DNA of 64,000 nucleotides from Luteibacter sp. UNC138MFCol5.1 (GTDB lineage: Bacteria > Pseudomonadota > Gammaproteobacteria > Xanthomonadales > Rhodanobacteraceae): positions 621,975-685,974 of the forward strand of contig NZ_FODZ01000003.1 in assembly GCF_900110505.1 (NCBI RefSeq), written 5' to 3'. Below, piece after piece: positions 38,110-46,142 of this stretch (positions are counted from its first letter, which is position 1; the number at the start of each line of letters is the position of its first letter). Under the pieces are notes generated by a model. The model saw only the letters and a list, made by a program, of their open reading frames with translations. It made no database searches and was not told the DNA's origin. A program made the position numbers and the translations under genes.

Positions 38110-39317
38110 TGCGGTTCGTCCTGTTCCTCCTGATCACCCTGTGCTTCACCCCGCTCGCGAGGGCGGGGATCGTCGACGCGCCCGCGGCGAGCCTCGAAGT
38201 CTCGCTGATGACCTACGGCCCGGGCGACATCTACTGGGAGCGTTTCGGTCACGACGCGCTGGAGATCCGCGACACGGTCAGCGGCGAGTCGATCGCGTTC
38301 AACTGGGGCGTGTTCGACTTCGACCAGAAGGGTTTCCTGCTCAATTTCGCGCGCGGCATCATGGCTTACCGCATGGACGCGGAGACGACGCAGTCGGACG
38401 TCGATTTCTACGCCAGCGAAGGCCGCTACGTCCGCCGGCAGCGCCTGGCCCTCGACGACGCGCAGAAGCAGATCCTGCGGCGCGCGGTCCTGTGGAACAT
38501 CCGGCCCGAGAACGCCGGCTACCACTACGATTACTACGTGGACAACTGCACCACGCGCGTGCGCGACATGCTGGACAACGCGCTCGGCGGCGCGCTGAGC
38601 GAGCAGTGGACCGGCACGCCTGGCGGCATGACCTACCGCGAGCAGACCGCGCGCCTGATGAGCAACCAGGCGTGGCTCATGCTCGGCATGGACCTCGGCC
38701 TCGGCCCGTTCGCCGACCAGCCGATGACGGCCTGGACCGAAGCCTTCCTGCCGATGACGCTCGAAGAACAGATCCGCCACGTCCGCATCGGCGAAGGCGC
38801 TGCCTCCCGCGCGCTGGTGATCGACGAGGCCACGCTGTCGCCGAACCGCCTCGTGCCGCCGCCCGACACGGCGCCCGACCTGCGCTGGCCGCTGCTGGGC
38901 GCGGGCGTGGCGCTCGCCGTCCTCCTCGCGCTGCCGGTGTTCACCCGCCAGCGCGCCGCACGCACCGTGTTCGCCGTCGCGGCGACCGCCTTCGTCGTCT
39001 TCGCCGGTCTCGCGGGCCTGTTCATGCTCGGCCTGTGGACGTTGACGCTGCATCGCTCGGCGTGGGGCAATTTCAACCTCCTCGCCTATCAGCCGCTCGC
39101 GCTGCTGCTGATCCCGGGCATCTGGCGCCTGCGTCGTGCCGGCCGCCCCATGGGCCGTTTCACGCCGCGCATCGCGGCGATCTCGTTCGCGGCCGCCGTG
39201 ATCGGCCTGCTGCTGCATCTGTGGCCGGAGTTCCCGCAACGGAACATGCCCTGGCTGCTTTTCGCGGTGCCGTGCTGGGCGGCGCTGTTCGCGAGCTTCT
39301 GCCGGCGGCACGACTGA
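38109..39317 (+). CDS. DUF4105 membrane protein, possible lipoprotein N-acyltransferase analogue
   Basis: A 402-aa protein with a signal peptide (ends L-A-R-A-G), a periplasmic DUF4105 domain (about 30-260) and four to five C-terminal membrane helices (about 258-400). Conserved His48 in R-F-G-H-D-A and Cys147 in Y-Y-V-D-N-C-T-T-R recall NlpC/P60-type catalytic residues. Members of DUF4105 in Bacteroides (Lnb) have been reported as apolipoprotein N-acyltransferases, as I recall. The gene is overlapped by corC, the position of lnt in many gammaproteobacteria. The enzymatic role here is an inference. Confidence 0.8.
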   Translation: MRFVLFLLITLCFTPLARAGIVDAPAASLEVSLMTYGPGDIYWERFGHDALEIRDTVSGESIAFNWGVFDFDQKGFLLNFARGIMAYRMDAETTQSDVDFYASEGRYVRRQRLALDDAQKQILRRAVLWNIRPENAGYHYDYYVDNCTTRVRDMLDNALGGALSEQWTGTPGGMTYREQTARLMSNQAWLMLGMDLGLGPFADQPMTAWTEAFLPMTLEEQIRHVRIGEGAASRALVIDEATLSPNRLVPPPDTAPDLRWPLLGAGVALAVLLALPVFTRQRAARTVFAVAATAFVVFAGLAGLFMLGLWTLTLHRSAWGNFNLLAYQPLALLLIPGIWRLRRAGRPMGRFTPRIAAISFAAAVIGLLLHLWPEFPQRNMPWLLFAVPCWAALFASFCRRHD

Positions 39318-39587
39318 CGCTCGCTCGCCAGCACATTCGCGCACGCTCCGCCTCGCTCGATTGGGGGATTCCCCGAAGGCGCATCCATGGCACTAATGGA
39401 CGTCCATTCCGCATGGAAGGCGACAGCGAGACGCATCCCCGACGTCGCTGACGCCTGTCCGTAAAAACTGCGGACCACGTCACGAAACACCACGTTGCCA
39501 GCGCGTCGTTCGGGACGCACATGGATAGTGCGCCCTCGCCGAACGTCCTGCATTCGTCCCCACGGGTGCCTGGCACACCGCCAATCG

Positions 39588-40574
39588 ATGAATCTGAAAC
39601 CGAGCGACCTTCCCCTGCTGGTCTCCCTCGACATGCTGCTCGAAGAGCGGAACGTCACGCGTGCCGCCTCGAAACTGCATGTCAGCCAGCCCGCGCTGTC
39701 CGCCCAGCTCGCGCGGCTGCGGCGTCTGTTCAAGGATCCCCTGCTCGTCCCGTCCGAAACGGGCCGCGGCATGGTGCCCACGCCCAAGGCCGAGGAAATG
39801 GCCACGGCCCTGCGCGACGCGTTGTCCCAGCTTGGCGCGCTGGGCGATCCCAGCGATACGTTCGATCCCTCCACCGACGGAGCCACGTTCCGCATCGGTG
39901 GCTCGTTCAGCGCGATCGGCACGTTCGCGAAACCCCTGATCGCGGCGTTGCACGCGTGGCGGAACAGCGACCTCCGCATCACGTTCCGCACCGGTTGCGA
40001 GATCGCGGACGTGCTCGCGCGCTTCGAGAACGGCGAGGTCGACATCCTCCTCGCGCCCAACGAGCAGATCCCGTCGTCGCTGAAGATGCGCCCGTTGATG
40101 GCCGACGAGTTCGTCATGCTCCAGCGCAAGGGCCATCCGCGCGGTACGGCACCCGTCACCCTCGACGAATACTGCTCCCTCGGGCATCTCGTCATCTCGG
40201 ACTCCGGACGGACGACCGGACTCATGGACGACCGCCTGAAAGAGATCGGCCGTTCGCGCGACGTGCTCGTCTCCGCGCCGGTGGGCGATTCGATCGGCCC
40301 CATCCTCAATGCGACCGACCTCGTCTGCACGCTGCCGCAAAGCATGGTGGAAGCGGTGGGCCCGGGCGTCGAGGCCTATGCCATTCCCTTCGACATGCCC
40401 GACATGTCCCTGGCGATGGCCTGGCACAGCCGCCTGGACAAACAGCCCGCCCACCGCTGGCTGCGCGACGAGTTGATCCGCGTCAGCCGCACGCTGCATC
40501 CCACGCGCCACGTGGAGCCGCAGAAGAGCCTCCTTCCGATGATCATCGACCGAGTACGCGATGGATACCATTGA
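39588..40574 (+). CDS. LysR-family transcriptional regulator
   Basis: A 328-aa LTTR: winged helix-turn-helix at about 5-65 (N-V-T-R-A-A-S-K-L-H-V-S-Q-P-A-L-S-A-Q-L) and a periplasmic-binding-like effector domain. The ATG at 39588 fits the family start N-L-K-P-S-D-L-P-L-L. The open frame extends 31 codons upstream without homology. Its last 14 bases overlap tssA, so the two are probably one transcript. This makes it a candidate T6SS regulator. Confidence 0.9.
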   Translation: MNLKPSDLPLLVSLDMLLEERNVTRAASKLHVSQPALSAQLARLRRLFKDPLLVPSETGRGMVPTPKAEEMATALRDALSQLGALGDPSDTFDPSTDGATFRIGGSFSAIGTFAKPLIAALHAWRNSDLRITFRTGCEIADVLARFENGEVDILLAPNEQIPSSLKMRPLMADEFVMLQRKGHPRGTAPVTLDEYCSLGHLVISDSGRTTGLMDDRLKEIGRSRDVLVSAPVGDSIGPILNATDLVCTLPQSMVEAVGPGVEAYAIPFDMPDMSLAMAWHSRLDKQPAHRWLRDELIRVSRTLHPTRHVEPQKSLLPMIIDRVRDGYH

Positions 40575-41568
40575 CACCCCGCTCATGCCCATCGAGGCCG
40601 ACGCCCCGTGCGGACCGAACCTCGAATACGACGCGGCCTTTCTCGCGCTCGAGACGCTGGCCGCGCCACGGGGCGAACGCGCCATCGGCGACACGGTGAA
40701 GCAGGCCGAGGAACCCGAGTGGCGCGATGTCGCCCGGCAGGCGGAGCAGCTCGCGACACGCACGCACGATCTGCGCGTCGCGATCCATCTCGCCACGGCA
40801 CGCCTGCGTACCGAGGGATGGGAGGCGTGGGCCGCGACCATCGCGCACGTGCGAGGTTTGCTCGAACGTTATTGGGACGACGTGCATCCCGCGCTCGACG
40901 ACGGCGACGCCATGGAGCGCGTCAGCGCCCTCGCCGCGCTCTCCGCGCCGGAGGCCATGCTCGGGCAACTGCGTCAGGCGCCCCTGCTCGCCGCCGAGCG
41001 GGTCGGCGCCTTTTCGCTTCGCGACCTTCGCGTGTTGAGCGGCGCGCTCAAGCCGGGTGACGGGATCTCGGTCGTCACGCAGGAGCATGTCGACGCCGTG
41101 ATGCAGCAGGTCGACACCGATGCGTTGGTCCGCCTCCACGCGGCCGTCGTCGGTGCGCTCGACGACGCGCGAGCCGTCGCCGCGACGTTCGACGAACGCA
41201 CGCCCGGCACGGGCCCGGAGCTCGATCCCCTGCTGCGCGACCTGCGCGAGGTGCAGACGTTCCTTCAGCCGTATCTCGCCGTGCGCGCACCGGCATCCAT
41301 CGAAGGCATCGCTCCGGTTTCCGACGAGCCGGGTGCGGTGGCTGCCACGACGGCCGACGCGCGCGGACCGATCCGCGGCACCGCGGACGTGGTCCGCCTG
41401 CTCGACGAGATCTGCGCGTGGTACGCGACGCACGAACCGTCCAGTCCGATTCCCGCGCTGTTGCAACGCGCGAAAGGTCTGGTCGGACTCGGCTTCACCG
41501 ACCTGCTCAAGGCACTCGCACCGGGTGGGTTGTCGGAGTTCCAGGTGCTGGCGGGTGACGGCGACTGA
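40561..41568 (+). CDS. tssA: Type VI secretion protein TssA
   Basis: TssA caps and primes sheath assembly at the baseplate. The 335-aa protein has the ImpA_N domain at its N-terminus (P-I-E-A-D-A-P-C-G-P-N-L-E-Y-D, E-P-E-W-R-D-V) and a shorter C-terminal region (about 250-335) ending L-A-P-G-G-L-S-E-F-Q. The length suggests the short TssA class. It is on the opposite strand to the main T6SS operon and converges with it. Confidence 0.92.
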   Translation: MDTIDTPLMPIEADAPCGPNLEYDAAFLALETLAAPRGERAIGDTVKQAEEPEWRDVARQAEQLATRTHDLRVAIHLATARLRTEGWEAWAATIAHVRGLLERYWDDVHPALDDGDAMERVSALAALSAPEAMLGQLRQAPLLAAERVGAFSLRDLRVLSGALKPGDGISVVTQEHVDAVMQQVDTDALVRLHAAVVGALDDARAVAATFDERTPGTGPELDPLLRDLREVQTFLQPYLAVRAPASIEGIAPVSDEPGAVAATTADARGPIRGTADVVRLLDEICAWYATHEPSSPIPALLQRAKGLVGLGFTDLLKALAPGGLSEFQVLAGDGD

Positions 41569-41652
41569 TCGCCGATACGATCGGCTCCCACTCCTCCGGT
41601 AGTAAGGTTCGGGCATTTCTACCGAAGGGTGGGAGCCGATCGTATCGGCGAT
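41568..41652. repeat. REP family B inverted pair between convergent T6SS units
   Basis: ATCGCCGATACGATCGGCTC starts at the last base of the tssA stop codon and is mirrored by GAGCCGATCGTATCGGCGAT ending at 41652. The spacer carries CCGGTAG/CTACCG. It lies 17 bases from the stop of the last gene of the opposite operon and probably acts as a boundary or terminator for both. Confidence 0.9.
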
Positions 41653-41669
41653 AGACGCCGCAGGAGCCC

Positions 41670-41960
41670 TCAGAGATAGACGCGCAGCGACGCCGCCGCG
41701 GCCAGCAGGATCGCGCCGGCCCACCACGCCCACGAGGTCCATCGACGCTCGCGCGGGGGTACGACAGACCGCACCGGCAACACCGTCACCACCGCGCCGG
41801 CGGGGCGCCGCAACGTATGCGTCGCACCGCCCCGGCGCCGTGCGAGCGAGCGCAGCAGCATCCGTCGACGCAGCCGGTACTCCGGCGTGTCGATACGGCG
41901 ACCGCTGTGCGCCGCGTTGAGCGCGGCGAGTTCCCCGTCGACGCTGGCTTCCCAGTCCAT
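41670..41960 (-). CDS. Small tail-anchored protein at the end of the T6SS operon
   Basis: A 96-aa product, no recognised family. A charged, Arg-rich N-terminal part (M-D-W-E-A-S-V-D-G-E-L-A-A-L-N-A) is followed by one C-terminal helix (W-A-W-W-A-G-A-I-L-L-A-A-A-A-S-L). Its ATG overlaps the ppkA stop by one base, so it is translated with the kinase. It could be a membrane partner of PpkA; this is only context-based. Confidence 0.65.
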   Translation of the reverse strand: MDWEASVDGELAALNAAHSGRRIDTPEYRLRRRMLLRSLARRRGGATHTLRRPAGAVVTVLPVRSVVPPRERRWTSWAWWAGAILLAAAASLRVYL

Positions 41961-44866
41961 CAGCGAATCTCCCGGACGAGACGGAAACCGACATCGCGCT
42001 GCGCCGTGCCGTCGCTGTCGCGCACGGTGTCGACGGAACACGCGTCGCCCCCGCTGCGATAGCTGCCGCCGCGCATGACGACGCCACGGCCCTTCGTGGT
42101 CCACTCCCACACGCTGCCGGTGAGATCCACGAGCCCCCACGGGTTGGCGCTACCGTGGGCGCTGAAATCGGGCGCCTTCACCAGGCGGCCGAGGCCGGAC
42201 GAATCGGCGCCGCAGTTGCCGTCCTTGCTGTCCCAGTTGCCCTTCGCGTGGGCGGCGAGCAGCCATTCCTCGTCGGTCGGCAAGCGATACACGTGCCCGC
42301 TGACCTGCGTCAGCCAGGCGGCGTAGCGCTGCGCGAAGGCGACCGGAATCGACCGCGCCGGCTCCGTCGCCGCGACGCCGCGCGAGACCGCGCAGGTGCG
42401 CGTGGCGCGACAGAACTGGTCGAGGTTGGCGATCGTGATCTCCGTGCGCGTCATCGCAAAGGGCTTCGGCGAGCGCGGTATCACGACCATCGCCGGCCCG
42501 TACGCGCCGACCGCGAACGTGTCGAAGCATTCGCGCGCCGAACCCGCCAGGCCGCGGCGGCCACAGGGATCCGGAGGCGTCGTCGCGACCGGATGCATCT
42601 TGCCGATCACGGCGGACAGCGATCCCTCGGGCAGCAGCTTCGACGTGACCATCGCGGCTTCGAGGTCCTTGAGGCCCTGCGGGTCCGTGGTCTGCACGGC
42701 CGCCAAGCGCTTGCGCAGATCGTCCTGCGCGGCGGGAGCGACACCGGGCGCTTTCGCCGCGGTCATCACGGCGACCGCGAGGTCGTAGCGCGTCTGCGCG
42801 CGACGCAGGTCGTCCCGTTCGCCGATCACCGACAGCGCGTTGTCGATGCGCTCCGCGGCGTCTTTCCAGTGACCCGCTCGGCATGCCTCGCGAGCCGCGT
42901 CGAGATACGCGCCCGTGAGCAGGTTGGCGGCCTCGTCGTCGGTCTCGACGGCACCCCCGTCGATACGGCGAAGGTCCTGGAAGCTTTCTACGGCCTTGGG
43001 CAGGTCGCCCGCCGCCGCCGCGTGGCGCAGCGATTCGAGGCGTGCCTCGTGCTCGGCATGCTGCAGGTCCGGTGCCGCGGCCGTCGACGCCGCGGCGGGC
43101 GCGGCAGCCAGAGGGCCAGCCACCGACGCGGCTTTCGCGGGTGCCGTCGCATCGGCGAGCGCGATGGCTCGCGCCGCGAGCCGCGTGGATGACGGATACA
43201 CCCGGCGCGCGATCGCCAGGCGTTGTCCGGCGGTCTGCATGTCTCCGGCCGCCATGCTCTCGCCCACGGCCATGTCGAGCTTGAGCTCGAGTTCGGGGTT
43301 CGTCAGCAGGCGGCTCGCCGGGTCGATCCGGCGGATGCGCGCCAGGATCGCGGGCACGTCGTCGCTGGCATCGCCGAACAGGCGGCCGCCGAGGATCGCC
43401 TGGCTCAACGCCGTGTCGAGCCGGTTCAGCGCGTCGTCGCGTTCGTGCGTCACCTCCTCGCGCCGTCGATCCAGTTTCGGCGCGAAGCTCTTCAGGTCCG
43501 CGCGTAGCGCGAAGGTGCGCGTCGCGCCCGGGTAATCGAACTGGCCTTTCGCCGGATCCCAGTGCGTCGCCACGAGACGGACGAGGAAGCCGTCGATCGC
43601 GTCGGCGCCATCGACCACGACGCGCCGGCGCTCGTCGCCGTCGAGCGCCGCGAGCGCCGTGCGCAGGTCGTCCTCGTTGCGATAGCCATCGGGCTGGCCC
43701 GGCGCGAGGCGACGCAGCGTGTCGGCCACATGATGTCGCTCGGCCTGCGCGGACGCGAACCACGCGCCACCACCGGCGAGCGCGACGGCGACCGCGGCGG
43801 CGACGAGCCACGGCGTCGCGCGTTCGCGCCAGCGGCGCGGACGCAGCGCGGCGAGCAGCACGCCGATGTCGCTGCCCCGCCGGGCTCCGTCGAAGGCGAC
43901 GGCATCGCACAGCGCCTTGTACTGACGCTTGTCGAGTCCGGGCACGGCCGGTGGCCGGCGGCCGTGCGCGAGCGCTTCCTCCGCGCTCTCCTTGTCGAAC
44001 GGGTGGCGGCCCGTGAGCAGTTCGAACACGACGCAGCCGAACGCGTAGATGTCGTCGGCGGGCGACGGTGGCTTGCCCTGCAGCATCTCCAGGCTCGCAT
44101 AGGCCGGCGTCATCGCACCGAGCGTGCCGGCGTCGAACACGGTGCGGTCGTCGCCGCCTTCCGCGCCGATCTTGCCGGCGCGCGCGATCCCGAAATCGAA
44201 GACCTTGGCGACGCCCGCCGACGTCACCATGACGTTGCCCGGCTTGAAGTCCGAGTGCACGATGCCGGCGCCGTGCGCGCGACCCAGCGCTTCACCCATG
44301 CCCGCGATGAGCGGCCACGCCTCGGCGAACGGCATGCCGTCGCGCGCCTTGCCACGGATCAGCGCGCGAAGGTCGCTGCCTTCGACGTACTCCATCGTCA
44401 TGAAGACGTTGGTGCCGTCCTTGTCGAAATCGTAGACGCGCACGATGTGGTCGTTGGCGACCTGCTGCGCGCGCCGTGCTTCGCGCTGCAACGCGACCAG
44501 CGCGTCCGGGTGCTTGCGGAAGTCGTCGTTGAGCACCTTGACCGCCACGTACGGGTCGCGGTCGCGCGCCTCCACCTTGCGCTCGTCGCGCGCCAGGTAC
44601 ACCACGCCCATGCCGCCACGCCCGAGCTCGCGCTCCATGAAGAAGCGCCCCTTGAGCAGGCTGCCCACGCCGATGCGTTCGCCCTGCGCCATGTCGGCGA
44701 TGCGCCGCCATCCGCTTTCGCCCGTGCCTCGCGAGGCCGTGCCGGTCGCCGTGCCTTCCGCCGTCGCGCCGTGCAGCGGCTTGACGACCGTGGCATCGTC
44801 CTGGGCGCCCGCGGCGGAGCCGCGCAGCGGATCGACGCGGGTCGCGTCGTCGTCGTGTTCGTTCAT
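41960..44866 (-). CDS. ppkA: T6SS serine/threonine kinase PpkA with C-terminal FGE-sulfatase domain
   Basis: A 968-aa membrane kinase. The N-terminal tail has D-D-A-T motifs at Thr9 and Thr26. The kinase domain spans about 75-340: G-R-G-G-M-G at 82, catalytic Lys110, H-S-D-F-K-P-G-N (Asp206; Arg of HRD replaced by Ser), D-F-G at 224. A membrane helix lies at about 353-373, then a long periplasmic part and a C-terminal formylglycine-enzyme-like domain (about 780-968; R-L-P-T-D-E-E-W, G-S-V-W-E-W, M-R-G-G-S-Y). PpkA phosphorylates T6SS parts to activate secretion. The ATG at 44866 overlaps pppA by four bases. Confidence 0.92.
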   Translation of the reverse strand: MNEHDDDATRVDPLRGSAAGAQDDATVVKPLHGATAEGTATGTASRGTGESGWRRIADMAQGERIGVGSLLKGRFFMERELGRGGMGVVYLARDERKVEARDRDPYVAVKVLNDDFRKHPDALVALQREARRAQQVANDHIVRVYDFDKDGTNVFMTMEYVEGSDLRALIRGKARDGMPFAEAWPLIAGMGEALGRAHGAGIVHSDFKPGNVMVTSAGVAKVFDFGIARAGKIGAEGGDDRTVFDAGTLGAMTPAYASLEMLQGKPPSPADDIYAFGCVVFELLTGRHPFDKESAEEALAHGRRPPAVPGLDKRQYKALCDAVAFDGARRGSDIGVLLAALRPRRWRERATPWLVAAAVAVALAGGGAWFASAQAERHHVADTLRRLAPGQPDGYRNEDDLRTALAALDGDERRRVVVDGADAIDGFLVRLVATHWDPAKGQFDYPGATRTFALRADLKSFAPKLDRRREEVTHERDDALNRLDTALSQAILGGRLFGDASDDVPAILARIRRIDPASRLLTNPELELKLDMAVGESMAAGDMQTAGQRLAIARRVYPSSTRLAARAIALADATAPAKAASVAGPLAAAPAAASTAAAPDLQHAEHEARLESLRHAAAAGDLPKAVESFQDLRRIDGGAVETDDEAANLLTGAYLDAAREACRAGHWKDAAERIDNALSVIGERDDLRRAQTRYDLAVAVMTAAKAPGVAPAAQDDLRKRLAAVQTTDPQGLKDLEAAMVTSKLLPEGSLSAVIGKMHPVATTPPDPCGRRGLAGSARECFDTFAVGAYGPAMVVIPRSPKPFAMTRTEITIANLDQFCRATRTCAVSRGVAATEPARSIPVAFAQRYAAWLTQVSGHVYRLPTDEEWLLAAHAKGNWDSKDGNCGADSSGLGRLVKAPDFSAHGSANPWGLVDLTGSVWEWTTKGRGVVMRGGSYRSGGDACSVDTVRDSDGTAQRDVGFRLVREIR

Positions 44867-45588
44867 CGTGTTTCCTCGAAATCGTCGAGCCGTACCACCA
44901 CGGCGGACACGTTGTCGCGGCCCGCGCGTGCCAGCGCGCCGTCCATCAGTTCGCCCACCACCGCGTCCGGCCTCGCATGGCGCCGGCAACAGGCTTCGAT
45001 GTCCGCGTCGCCGAGTTCCTTGTTGATCCCGTCCGAGCACAGCACGAAGGACATCCCGCGACGCCTCGGCACGATCTTCCAGTCCACGTAGAGGCGGTCT
45101 TCCGCGCCGACCGCGCGGGTGAGCACGCCCGCCGCCGCGTGCGCCGGGTACGCGCCGAAGCGCGTCTCGTCGCCGCGATCGCCATGCACGTGATCGCGCG
45201 TGAGCAGGCGCAGGCGGTCGTTCTCGAAGCAGTACGCGCGGCTGTCGCCGACCCACCCGCAGAGCATCGCGTCGCGCGTGTGCACGAGGATCACCACAGT
45301 CGACGCGATCGCATCGACGTGCCGCTCGGCGGCCATCCTTCGTAGCGCGTGATTGACGCGAAGCAGCTCGTCCTCGATCGCGTCGATGCGGTCCGCGACG
45401 TCGTCCACCATCGGCAGCGCGCGCAGCCGATCGACGACGAGACGGCTGGCCACGTCGCCGGCCGCGTGGCCGCCCAGGCCGTCGGCCACCGCCCAGAGCC
45501 CCAGTTCGGGGGCATCGAGGATGGCGTCTTCGTTATGCCGGCGAACGTGACCGGTTTCGGTCCGGCCCGCCGATCGGAACAGGGTCAT
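44863..45588 (-). CDS. pppA: T6SS PP2C-family phosphatase PppA
   Basis: A 241-aa PP2C phosphatase that opposes PpkA. Metal-binding motifs: R-R-H-N-E-D-A, V-A-D-G-L-G-G-H, G-D-S-R-A-Y, C-S-D-G and R-D-N-V-S-A-V-V. The ATG at 45588 overlaps the tagF stop by four bases, and its stop overlaps ppkA by four bases. Confidence 0.93.
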   Translation of the reverse strand: MTLFRSAGRTETGHVRRHNEDAILDAPELGLWAVADGLGGHAAGDVASRLVVDRLRALPMVDDVADRIDAIEDELLRVNHALRRMAAERHVDAIASTVVILVHTRDAMLCGWVGDSRAYCFENDRLRLLTRDHVHGDRGDETRFGAYPAHAAAGVLTRAVGAEDRLYVDWKIVPRRRGMSFVLCSDGINKELGDADIEACCRRHARPDAVVGELMDGALARAGRDNVSAVVVRLDDFEETR

Positions 45589-46142
45589 GCGATGCTTTCC
45601 TCGTTGAAATCGGGCATCCCGCGCGTGAACACGCCGGCTTCCGGATCGTCGCCCCGCCACCCGAGAGCCCGCGCGGCATCGGGTGGTGGCGTGTTCCACG
45701 CTCGCGACGTCGCGGAAGGCTCGGGCAGCGACGACACCGCGATATCGAACGCCTCGGGCCCGACATCGCCGACGGCGTCGCGCAGCGCGTCCTCGGCCAT
45801 GCGGAACCACATGCCACCGGGCAGCGGTGGCCAACCATCGGCGGCGGACGGCTGGGACGCGGCGATCACCAGCGGATAGACGCGACCGGCGCGATCGCGC
45901 GACGGTGCGACGACGCCGACCCACGCGCGCGGACCACAGACATGGGATGCGAGCGCGAAACGCGTGGCGGGTATCGCGAGAAAGCGCTCGCGCCAATCGT
46001 CGCCATCGCGATCCGCCATCGCCGCGAGGCGCATCTGCCAATACCGGTCCCATGGCTCGACGAAGTCGCCCGGCACGCGGCGCTGGACGAAGTCGCCGAC
46101 GCCAGGCAACTTGCCATGGAAGCCCGCCATCGGCCGCGTCAT
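45585..46142 (-). CDS. tagF: T6SS-associated protein TagF
   Basis: A 185-aa TagF/ImpM protein: G-F-H-G-K-L-P-G-V-G-D-F-V and E-P-W-D-R-Y-W are family hallmarks. TagF represses T6SS assembly post-translationally, in some species by binding the FHA protein; in Agrobacterium it is fused to PppA, and here the two are separate but overlap by four bases. The ATG at 46142 is favoured because it overlaps the tssM stop (ATGA); a second ATG lies four codons later. Confidence 0.92.
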   Translation of the reverse strand: MTRPMAGFHGKLPGVGDFVQRRVPGDFVEPWDRYWQMRLAAMADRDGDDWRERFLAIPATRFALASHVCGPRAWVGVVAPSRDRAGRVYPLVIAASQPSAADGWPPLPGGMWFRMAEDALRDAVGDVGPEAFDIAVSSLPEPSATSRAWNTPPPDAARALGWRGDDPEAGVFTRGMPDFNEESIA

